A stretch of 64,000 bases of DNA from assembly GCF_020085105.1 (NCBI RefSeq), contig NC_058065.1, positions 1,561,810-1,625,809 on the forward strand. Reading direction: 5' to 3'. Below are positions 1 to 20,930 of this stretch, in pieces. Under the pieces are notes generated by a model. It did not search any database and had not been told where the DNA came from. It worked only from the letters and a program-made list of their open reading frames with translations. The translations under genes were made by a program, and so were the position numbers. Position 1 is the first letter of the stretch. Each line of letters opens with the position of its first letter. This stretch comes from Siniperca chuatsi (taxonomy: Eukaryota; Chordata; Actinopteri; Centrarchiformes; Sinipercidae).

Positions 1-330
1 TGTTCAGTAAAGTTGTTGTGTAAAGTTGTTCAGTAAAGTTGTTGTGTAAAGTTGTTCAGTAAAGTTGTTTTGTAAAGTTGTTCAGTAAAGTTGCTCAGTA
101 AAGTTGTTGTGTAAAATTGTTCAGTAAAGTTGTTCAGTAAAGTTGCTCAGTAAAGTTGTTCAGTAAAGTTGTTGTGTAAAGTTGCTCAGTAAAGTTGTTC
201 AGTAAAGTTGTTGTGTAAAGTTGTTTTGTAAAGTTGTTCAGTAAAGTTGTTTTGTAAACTTGTTCAGTAAAGTTGCTCAGTAAAGTTGTCCTGTAAAGTT
301 GTTTCATAAAGTTTGTAAAGTTGTTTTCTA
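1..330. repeat. Minisatellite, 12-13 bp unit (GTAAAGTTGTTCA-like)
   Basis: About 25 imperfect copies of a 12-13 bp unit, GTAAAGTTGTTCA with variants GTAAAGTTGTTGT and GTAAAGTTGCTCA, run from the left edge almost to the splice acceptor of the first gene's last exon at 379. The array lies in the intron before that exon and may continue beyond the window. Confidence 0.9.
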
Positions 331-379
331 AATCTGACTTTTGTAATGACTTGTTTAACGGTTTCTTTTCCGTTACCAG

Positions 380-1002
380 GGGAACACCACTTGGACATTG
401 AAGACGGCACAGAACAGAAGATACCTGTTTCCATGGCGATCGCCCATAAAGGCTATGTCCCAGAGACGGGTGACAGTGATGTTGCCTTGCTGCAGCTGAG
501 TCGCCCCGTCACCTTGAACAGCTATGCCATCCCTATCTGCCTGCCGACCAAAGACTTTGCCGAACGCGAGCTCCTGCCGGTCCGCTACCACACCCTGTCT
601 GGCTGGGGCAAGAGGACCACTGGGGGCAACGCTGTGAAACCCGGTGCCCTGCCCTTTGTGCCGGTCTCCCCCGTCCTTCGCAAGTTTTCTGTCCCCATCA
701 TCCAGAACTCCGAGTGCTCCCAGAGAGCCCGGTTCAACGTCACCCACAACATGCTGTGTGCCGGATACCTGGAGGGTCACGGGGAGAGTTGCCGCGGAGA
801 CGACGGGAGCCCACTGGTCACGCTCTACGGCTCCACCCACTTCCTGACGGGCCTGGTCAGCTGGGGGAAGGGCTGTTCACACCCGGGGTATTATGGGGTG
901 TATGCGAACATGGCCAACTTTGTGGAGTGGGTGGAGGGCGTCATAAAAGACCCGTCACCCATGACGACAGCCAAAAGAAACTGGTGGAGAAAGCTGCAGT
1001 GA
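380..1002 (+). CDS. f7i: Factor VII-family catalytic domain, last exon, inactive (f7i-like), 5' part outside window
   Basis: This is the terminal coding exon of a trypsin-fold (S1) coagulation protease. The acceptor AG is at 378-379, the exon enters in phase 1, and the stop is TGA at 1000-1002. The order GEHHLDIEDG, SDVALLQLSRPV (Asp102 region), ICLPTKDFAERELLPVRYH, LSGWGKR, NMLCAGY and LTGLVSWGKGCSHPGYYGVY is that of factor VII. The catalytic serine motif, normally GDSGGP, reads CRGDDGSP: Ser195 is Asp and the second Gly is Ser. The S1-pocket Asp189 position is Glu (GESC). The protein cannot be an ordinary serine protease. Zebrafish has a described inactive factor VII paralogue, f7i, and this fits it by family, defect and position beside f10. 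Signal, Gla, EGF and activation regions lie left of the window, so f7i versus another f7-like paralogue is an inference. Confidence 0.8.
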
Positions 1003-1035
1003 CGGCTTTTGACATGATAGAACAGAAGCCAGTTT

Positions 1036-1041
1036 AATAAA
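1036..1041 (+). terminator. Poly(A) signal AATAAA of the f7i-like gene
   Basis: AATAAA lies 34 bp after the TGA stop, which would give a very short 3' UTR. Confidence 0.6.
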
Positions 1042-3370
1042 ATATGTTTTTAGGAATCAATCTGTTTCAAATCTTCAATTCTTTATGTCATCATGAAACA
1101 TTATCGTGACATTAAAGCACTTTAATTTTCCCTTGTGGGGTTTTACTTTGTTCTGTCAGGTTTGCTCTGTTTTGTCGTGTTTTTTAAGTCTAGTTTACTA
1201 TTAAAAAAAATCTGGATTAATTTGTGCTCCAAGCTGATGTATTGGGCTGTAATGTCGAGATGCTGACTAAATGTTACTGATTAAAAAGCGATGGATCATT
1301 TGTGATCGATGAGAACATTTTCACACATAATAGACTCTTAGTTACACTGTACAAACACCAATTTAGAGTGTATTCTTTGGCATAAACAAGGAAACAAGTC
1401 TTCAACATTTAAAGAAATAAATAAGGTGGTAATGAAGAGTTATTTTTTACAGTTAAAAAGAAAATTACTATAAATTACTATTACTATTAAGAAAATCTAT
1501 GCACAACTCCCGTGATTCTAATATTCAGTTGCTTCTTCTATACAAATCTGTTATTCTCATCAAATTAAGAAAAGTACATTACTCTACAAAACTGTGCATA
1601 ATATAACTACATACATTTCATATCCAAAAGTCCAAATTTCTCCTGTCTATTGAATTATGCATTATTGAATTTGGAAATTATATTAAGTCTGTTGAACTTA
1701 TCAATAATAATAAATGTGTCCATACAATAATAATGTATCTGCTTAGTTTTATTACTAATATGATAGCTATATTCATTATTTATCCTAGTTTTTCCTTCAT
1801 TGACGGATTTCACGTCTTAATTTAACTGTATAAGTGTATGTGTAACTATTGTAGGCTTTCGTTTTTGGTACTTTACCAGTCTATATTTATTTTATATATA
1901 CTGTAACGATGATGTAACAGATGTTTGGTACATTTACTCAAGTTGTGTACTTAAGTATAATTCTGAGGTACTTTCTACTTTGACTCCACCACATTTATCT
2001 GACAGCTGTAGTTACTTTGCAGATGGAGATTTAAAAAAACATAGAATATAAAACACAAAGTATTTGTTATACATTAAATTAAACCACTCCACAGTATATT
2101 AAATGAGTAAAATAAGCTCAACCACATAATATTAAAGTACTGCTTACATGTTGCATAGTGAGCACGTTGATACGTGACGTTTACTTGTAACAGAGTATTT
2201 TTAAATAGTGGTAGCTACTTTTATTTAAGTAAAACGTCTAAATACTGAATCCGTTTTTGTTTGAGGGCGAGCAGCTGATAAATGTTTCAGTCCGCAGAGT
2301 AAGTATTGATCAGTTTGGACTTCCGGCGCTCGGCCCCCTGCGCCGATTGGCTGCAGTGCAGGAAGTGGTGTTGAACAGCGGGAGCTGACCCTGTCGACCT
2401 CAACGTTGAGTCAGTGTTTGAAAATCCTCATTTACTGTAAACGTCTCCCGCTCCTCCCCCCGTCCTCGTGCGAGGTCCTCCCAACAACATGTTTCTCTTC
2501 ATGCAACATCTGCTTCTGCAAACGTCTTTTCTCTCTGCAGTTAAGTTTCCAACCAACACTTTATTTGAAGGTGGGTTCATAAGACTGACATGACACCTGT
2601 CATGAACACGAAGGAGTCTTTGTGAAGGTTTATGACTGTAGTCATTAAGTGTCATTCGGTCAGTTGTGTCACTTGTAATGCAAAGCTGACATTGTTTGAG
2701 ACGTCTTTGTGTCTTTGCGCTTCAAAGATAAATCTGTTTCACGACTGACAACCTTCAGTTAACGAGATGACGTCATTAAAAGAGCTCAAACGATGGAAGA
2801 CATGACTTAAACGATGAATCAGTTAGCAGTCGCTGAATACATTTTTGACAATTGACGAATCAACTAACTGACTCGATCGTTTTTGTATAAACTGATCGTG
2901 TTTTAAGTTTTTCATAAGTTTAGTCAGATGTTAATTTGTAAAGTAGCTAGTAACTAAAGCTGAAGTGAAGAAAAAACTCATCGCAGTTCACAGGTGAGTT
3001 TCAAAAGGCTGAAAAACTACAAAATAAGAGCTCGAGATGAACATCAGTGTGAAGCTTTCTGATTTGATGTTTCTTCCAGCAATGCACTCTGGGACTTGTA
3101 GTTTCTCACGTGAAGTCTTTTTATCAGTGAAGCAGAATATTTTTGAGCTCCAGCGTCTCAGCAGGAAGTCTGGACGCTGCAGATAAGCCCCGCCCGGTCT
3201 GATCAGTGCAGTTTCAACAAGTCGACCCCCCCCCACCCCCTCTCCCTGTTTATACAGGTCGTTGCCCTCTCTACCACCCCTCCTCTCTCCCTCTCTCCAC
3301 ATTCAGACTCCATTACTTCCACTCAGCACACTGAGGTTTTTCCAGCCGAGCTCACCATCCATCTGGGGCC
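1042..3370. other. Intergenic, f7i-like to f10
   Basis: AT-rich sequence with no supported coding exon. It contains a dispersed repeat at about 1925-2250 (separate entry). The 3220-3310 stretch just upstream of f10 is C/T-rich. The f10 promoter should lie near 3200-3370, but I see no clear TATA box. Confidence 0.6.
1925..2250 (-). repeat. Dispersed fish repeat ('tactttactgcagtaaaagta' family)
   Basis: Contains the pattern seen widely in fish genomes: a stretch around TACTTAAGTATAATTCTGAGG and CTTTGACTCCACCACATTT, related in reverse complement to 'gtggaggaagtactc...cagtaaaagtac'. Related plus-strand copies are at 25750-25995, 32120-32470 and 63345-63560, with a fragment at about 13080-13170. 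Confidence 0.55.
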
Positions 3371-9366
<5,996 letters not shown>

Positions 9367-10462
9367 GACAGCGGATTTCATTTTTCTTTTCAAATCATCG
9401 CTGAAGTCCACGTGCCTCTTATGTATTCATCGATTTTATGTTTGAGACTTCTACGCAGTCACAATTCAGCCACAGAAATAGAAATTGTCATAATTTTACA
9501 ACATTTAACCCCGTTTTAAAGACATTACTGAAATTCTTAAAGCTGCATTAATTCATTTTTGTTTACAGCCTGTAAACACAATATCTGACATATTATCATC
9601 TTATAAAGTAGTCGTGGCTAACATAGCGACCAGCTGCCTACTTCCACATCCAGCAGACACAGAGCAACATGATCATCTCATTGGCGTTGTTTATAATTAC
9701 TTGTGGGGTTCCTCAGGGTTCTAGTCTCGGTCCTTTATAGAACGAATCACAATGTTTGTTTACAGTAACTTCCGGGTAGAAAACCCCTGCGTCACATAAC
9801 GTTTTTACATACAATTTAATTGCAGCAACATGTTGAATGTTTTCAGAGTATATAAAATCTCATTCATCTAAAACGCATGTTTTCTGCTTTCATATCTCGT
9901 GAATAACAACTCTTTCACTAACGTTAGCTTGGGGAGCTAATGTACCTGTTGGGCCACAGAAACTGTAAACATGATCATCCCATTGGAGTGAGGTTTGTGT
10001 CCACCTGATGAATGTAAGTCCAATGTTCACTCTCTTTGAGCTCTGTTTTGGTCTCCACCAAGTTCACCAGCTAGTCTCTAACTGTGTCTGTCTGCTGTTT
10101 GGCGATGGTCTGGTACCGTACAGCAGAAAACTAACCTGCAATGTAAAACCAAAAAGTAAAGAAATAATGACATTAGCGATGTACAAAAGCTTGATTTAAC
10201 AGTTTGCTGTTCAGTATTATTAAAAATGTGTGAAAATAAAAAAAACCATTTTAAATCTGCGTAAACAAAACGTCTGTTTTCATGTGTTTTTTTTTAGTCA
10301 GTTAGCAAATAAAGAAATACTACAACAGTCTGATACAAAACGTTTTTGTGATTAAAACTAAATATTCTCAGTTTTATATTTACTTTTTCGCTGCATCTGA
10401 AGGAGTGAAGTGAATTTTACGCGTCAAATTTAGCTCAAACTGTGAATCCAATTAGCTAATTG

Positions 10463-10690
10463 TTGTTGTGTTTGTACAGTTTAAGCGGTCAGTACTCATA
10501 ATAACTATTGGTGCAATTTTATTTCTTCATTGAGGCTTAAAACATTTTATTAGACGTGTATCAAAGCAGAAATTAACAGAAAAATATATTTTTCCTTTTT
10601 GGTAAAAATGTTTTAGCATTTGGAATTTTAACATTTTATATTTACTTTTATAAATATTTATACTTTTATTTATTTTGTAACTTTATATTT
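10463..10690 (+). repeat. Diverged duplicate segment, copy downstream of f10
   Basis: Partner of 7755-7975, same orientation, about 2.7 kb apart. Confidence 0.5.
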
Positions 10691-11084
10691 TTGAAACAAT
10701 AAGTTATCGATAATTAATCGGCAACTATTTTGACAATTGATCAATCATTTCAGTCATTGATTCTCTCAAATGTCCGATTTTCTCTGTTTTATATCATTGT
10801 AAACTGAATATCTTTGGACTTTGGGTCGGACCAAGAAAAGGTATGAAGACGTCACCTCTGTGTCCTGACATTTTATAGATTAAATTATTAGTCGATTAAT
10901 TAGAAAATCTTACAATAAAATCAAGTTGTCACTCATGAAACAACAAAACAAGACTTTGGAAGACATTTTATAGACAAAACGATGAATCAATGAATCCTGA
11001 AGTAAATGGTAGAATACTCAATAATGAAAATAATCGTTAGTTGCAGCTAAATTGGAAATGGCAGTTTGACTGAAGGAGTCTCCT

Positions 11085-11220
11085 AAACAAAGCTAATGTT
11101 AGCCAAAGATGCTAAACATCAACATGTTAGCATTGTCATTGTGAGCCTGTTAGCATTTAGCTCAGCCTTACAGAGCTGCTAGCATGGCTGCAGACTCTCA
11201 GTCTTGTCAGGACTACAAGG
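11085..11220 (-). repeat. Dispersed 'gctaacat / agctgctagcatggctg' repeat
   Basis: GCTAACAT-type words followed by ACAGAGCTGCTAGCATGGCT and GACTCTCAGTCTTGT, a pattern I know as a common teleost interspersed repeat. Related stretches are at 14270-14490 and 60985-61100. Confidence 0.55.
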
Positions 11221-11884
11221 ATCTGCTCAGGGAAATATTATAATATATTATTAATTGTGGGAAAAGAAAATTTCCCCCGGGCTTCAAATTTGTGGGTTTT
11301 AAGACTTTTGTGTCCTTAAACCCTGAAAAGTTCTTGTTGCAGAGCCACGTTAAGAACGTCTGGATCCGCCACCGGCACCGAGTCCACCTGTATTTTTCTT
11401 CATGTGCTTTCCATTATCTTATTTCTCTTTGTTTACCTCAAATAAACAAACCTACTGAATATTGAAGTTTCAGAGGTCGGGCCTGCTGCTTGTCCTGTTC
11501 TGTTTGAGGACATGAGAGCGCGCAGGCCAGAGTCCACTGCAGGAACACACCGTTTACAGAGAACTGTTTACTTTGACTTTTAACTCTTTACAGAAACAGA
11601 TCTGAGCTGCGCAGGTGAAAATCCGACTCCTGTGAAAAGACAAAGAGTTTTAAAAGACGTCTAAGACTGAGATGTACAATCGCAGCGCATGTTGGCCTGT
11701 TAACTATCTGACATCTCGCTTTTATATTTGATTACATTTCTAGTGAGGTTTTGTCAAAGCTTTTCAAACAACGATAGACATTTTGATATTTGTATAATTA
11801 GTGTAACAGACTTTAACAATATGGCTGAAGATTTAAGGTCCCGTCACGTGTCTAGTTTAATGACTCTGTTGTGACTCATCGGTA

Positions 11885-11920
<36 letters not shown>

Positions 11921-11936
11921 CAGCGGAGTCAGTGTC

Positions 11937-14900
11937 ATGGCGGTCAGCATCATGTCGGCTTGTTGTCGAGCGTCTGTTCCGTCTCTCTACCTCCTTGCCT
12001 GCTTCCTTCAGGTCCTCATCCAAGGACAAGGTAAGACCCCTGACCCCTGACCTCCGTTCGCAGTTCGCAGTTAGTCAGTTGGTTTAGTCAGATTTTGGTG
12101 AGTCGGTGGATTATCTTGTTTTAAACAGACACTAACTGACCAATCGGGCAGGAGACGGTTAAATCAAACAACTGATATTACAAGTTAAACTTTCAAATGT
12201 TCCACATTAAACTGGAAATGTTTTTTTGTGCCAAAAATATGTTGAACGCTCGGAAACAAATCACGTTAAAGTTGTTTTTCACCTGTACTGCACTCAGTAT
12301 GTCGACATTATGACTTGAAACAATTATTAGTTATCAATGGAAAGTGTAACAATCCTATAATGTCAGAGTCGTACATCAGTCAGGGTCCTTCTACTGTGCT
12401 GCTAGTACAGTTTCCTGATTATAAATGCAGGACTTTTACTTTTTACTACAAGTTTGTTAGAAATATGACAATATTAATTCTACTTATTAATATCAAATCG
12501 TATAAAATGCTGCCGTAACTACGACTTTGTACGTCACTGGCTGACTTGTCACATTTCAGAAGTATGATTTATGATTACTGGGCCACTAATGGACCGCAGG
12601 AAGGTAATACATATACTGTAAAGCCTGTGGGGTCTCAGTGTTTCAGGCTCCTCAGACCCACGACGTGTTCCTGCGGTCCAAGCGGGCCAACCTGTTCCTG
12701 CTGGAGGAGATCCTGCAGGGGAACCTGGAGCGGGAGTGTTACGAGGAGCTGTGCAGCTACGAGGAGGCCCGCGAGTACTTCGAAGACAACGACAAGACGG
12801 TCAGAGTCTCCCCAACAATGACAATAATAATCACAGCCTGTTATGAGAAATGATGAAGTGGACTTTCTCAAATTTTACCTTTTGCGCTCAAAATTAAAAA
12901 CAGTATTTGGAGAAGCAGGAAACTGGTTGTGTTTGTTTCTCTTCAGATCGCCTTCTGGACCGTTTACCACGGTGAGTTTTAAAACTCAGTTCAATGACTT
13001 TATTTACTGCTGGGGAGCTTAATCGATAATCGATAGTTGAAACTTTGTGTTGATAATCTGAATCTGCAAAGTAACTAAAGCCTTCAGATAAAGTTAGCGC
13101 AGCGAGGTCGTACCCAAGCAAAGTACCTCAAAACTGTCCTTAAGTGCTGAACTACTGTAGTACAGGTACTTGGTTACATTCGCCCGCTGCCTGCTTCCAC
13201 ACCAGTAGCTCATTTCTTGTCTGATCGGTGTGATTGATCAGCCTCTGTGTCTCTGAGCAGATGGGGACCAGTGTCAGCCCAACCCCTGCCTCTATGGAGG
13301 GAACTGCACCGACAAAGTGGGGGGGTTCCACTGCTCCTGCGCTGCCCCCCACTACGGACCGGTCTGCGAACGGCGAGAAGGACAACAGCCGCCCACCGCG
13401 TCACAAACCACCAGAGCAGGTTTGACCACACCCACAGCCGAGCTGGCCCCGCCTCCGGGAGGGGGGCGTGGCCTGTAGGCCAAAACTCGCGGTGCATTCG
13501 GGGGATCCTCAGAAATCTCCCAGTTTACCTTAAAGAATAATTCGCTCCGATGACATTTTCAGACCTGTGGCGTTACTGCGTTTGTTTCATCTGTCGTATC
13601 CATGGCAACACTGTGCGCCATCTACACCGCGTCCCTGAAACGCGCGACTTTTGGAAACATGGAGGACTTTAGCTTCTCTCTCATTATCTGGTCTGTTTCA
13701 GAAATCTCTGAGTGTTTGACTGAAGGCCCAACAGCTTGTCACCAGCTGTGCACGGCATCGTACAACACCTTCACCTGCTCCTGCATGTCGGGATTCAAAC
13801 TACAGGCCGACCGACGCAGCTGCCTGCCTAACGGTCTGACCCCACCCCAAAAAAATATACCAAAAGTACTACGTTTAGCAAACCAGCTCAAACTGGTGAA
13901 ATAACAACGTCTTTGTGTCCTCAGTGAAGTTTCCTTGTGGACGACTTCCTGACAAGTTCAACACGACTGCCTCAATGTGTCACCTGGGAAACTGTCCCTG
14001 GCAGGTAAGATCCCCTCAGCCAATCACAGCGAGGCATCAGAGCAGAGATTTCTGTTCAACTTCAAATGTCGCGTTTCTAGCAAACGTTTTCATTATACAT
14101 TAATCTGCCGACTATAAAATCTCCAAAACGGTGACGTCTTCAAATGTCGTGTTTTGTCCGATCAACAGTCCAAAACCCAAAGATGTTCGCTTTACTGTCG
14201 TAGAGGACAAAGAAAACCAGAAGATTTTCACATTTAAGAAGCTGGAACGTGTGAATTTTGGACATTTTTGATTAAAACATCTACAGCAGCTCTGTGAGGC
14301 TGAGCTAAATGCTAACATCAGCATGCTAACATGCGCGCAACGACAATGCTAACATGGTAATGTTTAGCAGGTATAATGTTCACCATGTTCACCATTTTAA
14401 GTTGGCGTGTTAGCATGCTAACATTAGCTAATTAGCGGTAACCACAGAGTGCAGGTGAGGCTGATGGGAACGTCGTCAGCTCTGCAGGTGTTTGTTTTCT
14501 GTCTCCAGGTGTCCCTGCTGAACAACAGAAAGGTGGAGCTGTGTGCCGGCGTGGTGCTGGGTCAGCGCTCTGTCCTGACCGCCGCCCGCTGCCTCTTCCT
14601 GGACTCAGAATCCGACCTCCGACCCTCCAACTTCTACGTGGTCACCGGTAATGAACTTTATTAGCCAAAGGCCGTATCTATGTTTACACCTTGGACAGAA
14701 AGATCACAAAGTCGACTGGATAATATAATTTTGACGTCTCGTCTCTCGTCTCCTAGGCGATAAGAAGACGATCGTCCCTGTCCGGGCTTTGTACGTCCAC
14801 GACCGTTTCCGTGCAGATCACCACGAAAACGACCTCGCCCTCCTCGAGCTGGCCGGCCCCCTGCCCTTTAGCCCCACCCTCATCCACCTCTGCCTGCCCC

Positions 14901-15793
14901 CCAAGGACTTCAGCGAAAACATCCTGATGCGTTCTGGGAGGACGGGCATCGCCGAGAGACGGGGGGCCGGTCGGACACAGAAGTTGGTCTACATGACGCT
15001 GGACGAGTGTCGCAGTCTGCTGACTGTTTCGCATCCGCTCAGCAACAAAATGTTCTGCATGAGGAGGCAGAATGGACCTTTAGGGAACCAAAGCAGAGTC
15101 CAGAGGAACCCAAATGTAGCTTTAGGGAACCAAAGCAGAGTCCAGAGGAACCCAAATGGACCCTTAGGGAACCAAAACAGAGCCCAGAGGAACCCAAATG
15201 TAGCTTTAGGGAACCAAAACAGAGCCCAGAGGAACCCAAATGTAGCTTTAGGGAACCAAAATAGAGCCCAGAGGAACCCAAATGTAGCTTTAGGGAACCA
15301 AAACAGAGCCCAGAGGAACCCAAATGTAGCTTTAGGGAACCAAAAAGTGAACCCAAATGTAGCTTTAGGGAACCAAAGCAGAGTCCAGAGGAACCCAAAT
15401 GTAGCTTTAGGGAACCAAAACAGAGACCAGAGGAGGCTGAATGAACATACAGTAAACCAGAACCAGAATCAAACCCAAAACGGTCAAAATGGAACAGAAA
15501 ACTATAACAGCAGGAGTTCAAAGAATCACAAGCCCTCAGAAGGAAACAGCAGCTCGAGGTCAGAGGTCAGCGGCGGGCGATGTGGCGGTGTGTTGCCGGG
15601 GACGCCCGTTGCCACAGTGCAGCAAGGGACGGTGTTTCTGACTGGGCTGCTGATCTCATCATCCGCAGGCTGCGATGGCGGCGGTCTGGTGTTCACCAAA
15701 CTTTCCCGCTACCTGAGCTGGATCAGACCGAGGCTGGAGGCAGCCGAGGATAACATGACCCCCCAAGTCAGCCAGGATCCTGAGTATCGCTAA
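11937..15793 (+). CDS. proz: Protein Z-like vitamin-K-dependent glycoprotein, 8 exons, about 608 aa
   Basis: Exons: 11937-12030, 12639-12799, 12947-12971, 13261-13419, 13702-13833, 13925-14004, 14509-14647, 14757-15793; phases agree. Domains: signal peptide; propeptide [16 protein letters not shown]; Gla domain [20 protein letters not shown]; aromatic stack; EGF1 with a 15-residue C-terminal tail; EGF2; then a trypsin-like domain without an R|IVGG activation site. The domain is catalytically dead: His57 is Arg (LTAARC), the Asp102 region remains (ENDLALLEL), and there is no GDSGGP serine motif ([12 protein letters not shown] instead). That is the hallmark of protein Z, cofactor of the serpin ZPI that inhibits factor Xa on membranes. 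Length (human is 400 aa) is inflated by a coding minisatellite at 15075-15443 and a Gln/Asn/Ser-rich tail to it. The rest of the domain resumes with [20 protein letters not shown]. Confidence 0.9.
14270..14490 (+). repeat. Dispersed 'gctaacat' repeat in proz intron 6
   Basis: TTAGCATGCTAACATTAGCT, AATTAGCGGTAAC, GATGGGAACGTCGTCAGCTC and TGCAGGTGTTTG match 60985-61100 in the same order and orientation. Confidence 0.65.
15075..15443 (+). repeat. In-frame coding minisatellite, 42-bp unit, in proz
   Basis: Nine consecutive copies of a 14-residue unit, LGNQ(S/N)R(V/A/D)QRNPN(VA/GP). The seventh is shortened to 11 residues by an in-frame 9-bp loss and the ninth is degenerate ([10 protein letters not shown]). 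The unit is a multiple of three, so every frame that is open in one copy stays open, including one on the opposite strand. It sits within the protease-like domain between the MFCMRRQ region and the region equivalent to the active-site serine loop. Confidence 0.95.
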
Positions 15794-16334
15794 CAACCCG
15801 CCCACCACCGCCATCTTTAAAACTTTTTTTTTTTTTTTTTAAAGGTCGACAACTTTTCATCATAAAACTTCACGTTACCAAACTCCTGGTTTCAGCTCCT
15901 TACAAACATTTTCCAAAGTGAACGATATTCCCCACAGCAGGCCTGTCCCTGGTTCACTGGTCCACGCATGTGGTCCCAGCAGAACCCGAGTCTGGCACCA
16001 AAGCTGTGAGCATCGGAGGGATTTACAGTTTGGACTGATCTCACAATGTGTTTTATTAACTTCCTGTTTAGAAGAGGACGCGGCAAAAAGACAGAAACAT
16101 ACAGACGATAAACCCCGATTTTATAACTATATTTCAAAAGTAAACTGTAGTGTGATGAAATGTATAAAACTTTGCCACTAAAAGTTTGTTTTAAAGTTGA
16201 GTGTAACTTGAATCTAGCATTTATTTAATATTTGTGAAGTGCAAAAAGTAAAACCTGCAGAAACAAGACATTAGATCATATTTACTATCAGCAGTTCGTA
16301 TTTTAACTGCGCAAATTTAACTTTGTCACGTGGA

Positions 16335-16354
16335 AATAAAGTGCCGAAAATAAA
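16335..16354 (+). terminator. Two AATAAA signals, end of proz
   Basis: AATAAA at 16335-16340 and 16349-16354, about 540 bp after the proz stop. These are the last good signals before the convergent pcid2 gene. Confidence 0.5.
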
Positions 16355-16474
16355 GACTCCAATACCCACAATGCACCATCCAAAGCCTCCTGGGAACACT
16401 GATTGTTTGTATGAACACCTGCAAACATGACTGGTTCAATAATCAATCCGACAGCTGTACAAACCAGCATCTGT

Positions 16475-16480
16475 TTTATT
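16475..16480 (-). terminator. Poly(A) signal of pcid2 (AATAAA on minus strand)
   Basis: TTTATT on the plus strand, about 100 bp past the pcid2 stop at 16581. Confidence 0.6.
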
Positions 16481-16580
16481 CAACATGTTTTCACAGTACA
16501 AAATAAAAAAAGCGTGAACCGAATGGAAGAAATGTTTCCTGTGGAGCGTCGCGGCCAGAGGGGATTGTGGGTAACGTAGT

Positions 16581-20254
<3,674 letters not shown>

Positions 20255-20859
20255 GGCTGCCTGCTGGTTCACCCTGAAAACAGACAAAAGGCAGCAAAAA
20301 CAACAACAGTTACCTCTGAGATGGAGTGGAGCAGAATATAACTTAGTTACATTTACAATACAGCTGCAAACTGATGATTATTTTCATTATCGGTTCATCT
20401 TTCGGTCTATAAAATGCCAGGCAGCGCAGAGACGCGTCCGGTATGATTTAATACCTTTTTGTCCGAACAGATATTCAGTTTAAAATGAAATAAAACTGAG
20501 AAAAGCTGCAAATCAGAAGAAGAGAAGCTACCAACAAAACAAAATAATCAAAAATGTGGATTAATTTAATTTAATCGCCACAGCTCTTCATATATATAAA
20601 ACAAACAGTTTTAATTTAAAAAGGTATTTATTTGCGGGTTTTAATATCGTCACTCACATTTAACAGCTAGCATGCTAACTCGTTGACTCGTCCACTTCGG
20701 GTTAAAACCTGCTGTTATGTCGCTGTTTTCAGGCTTCACACAGAAAACAAACAGTCGAATAAATATTAAAACTAAATACAAACAATTACAAACCTTTTAA
20801 AATGAAGCTTTAATCCAGAACAAACCCGTCCAGTGTCAGTTCGTTCAGTCATAAACCCG

Positions 20860-20930
20860 GACTGTTTCCGGTGATGCACATCCGACAACTTCCGGGTTGG
20901 TGAGGGCGGCTTCCGGTAGTGTTTCAGAAT
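20860..20930 (-). promoter_or_regulatory. Probable pcid2 promoter with ETS-type sites
   Basis: On the minus strand this stretch reads CTACCGGAAGCC, then ACCCGGAAGTTG, then CACCGGAAACAG: three CCGGAA ETS/GABP-type cores in about 60 bp. It lies about 600 bp upstream of the pcid2 ATG and matches the need for a non-coding first exon. This is inference from motif content. Confidence 0.4.

Larger units (their letters stand above)
9367..11936. other. f10 3' UTR and intergenic, f10 to proz
   Basis: No coding exon supported. AATAAA-like signals occur near 10308 and 11440; which one f10 uses cannot be told. Contains a segment (10463-10690) related to f10 intron 7 and a 'gctaacat' dispersed repeat at 11085-11220. 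A (TG)n tract at 11888-11919 lies just upstream of the proz start codon. Confidence 0.6.

Noticed and set aside
9367-11936. Possible extra gene between f10 and proz
   Set aside because: Only short frames in AT-rich sequence and dispersed repeats; no splice-consistent protein similarity.
12647-12799. Alternative proz exon 2 start at the second AG (12647)
   Set aside because: It breaks the reading phase with exon 1; the upstream AG at 12637-12638 gives [12 protein letters not shown] in phase with the signal peptide.
15039-15521. 160-codon minus-strand frame of [14 protein letters not shown] repeats
   Set aside because: Mirror of the 42-bp coding minisatellite of proz; the plus-strand frame is supported by flanking protease-domain sequence.
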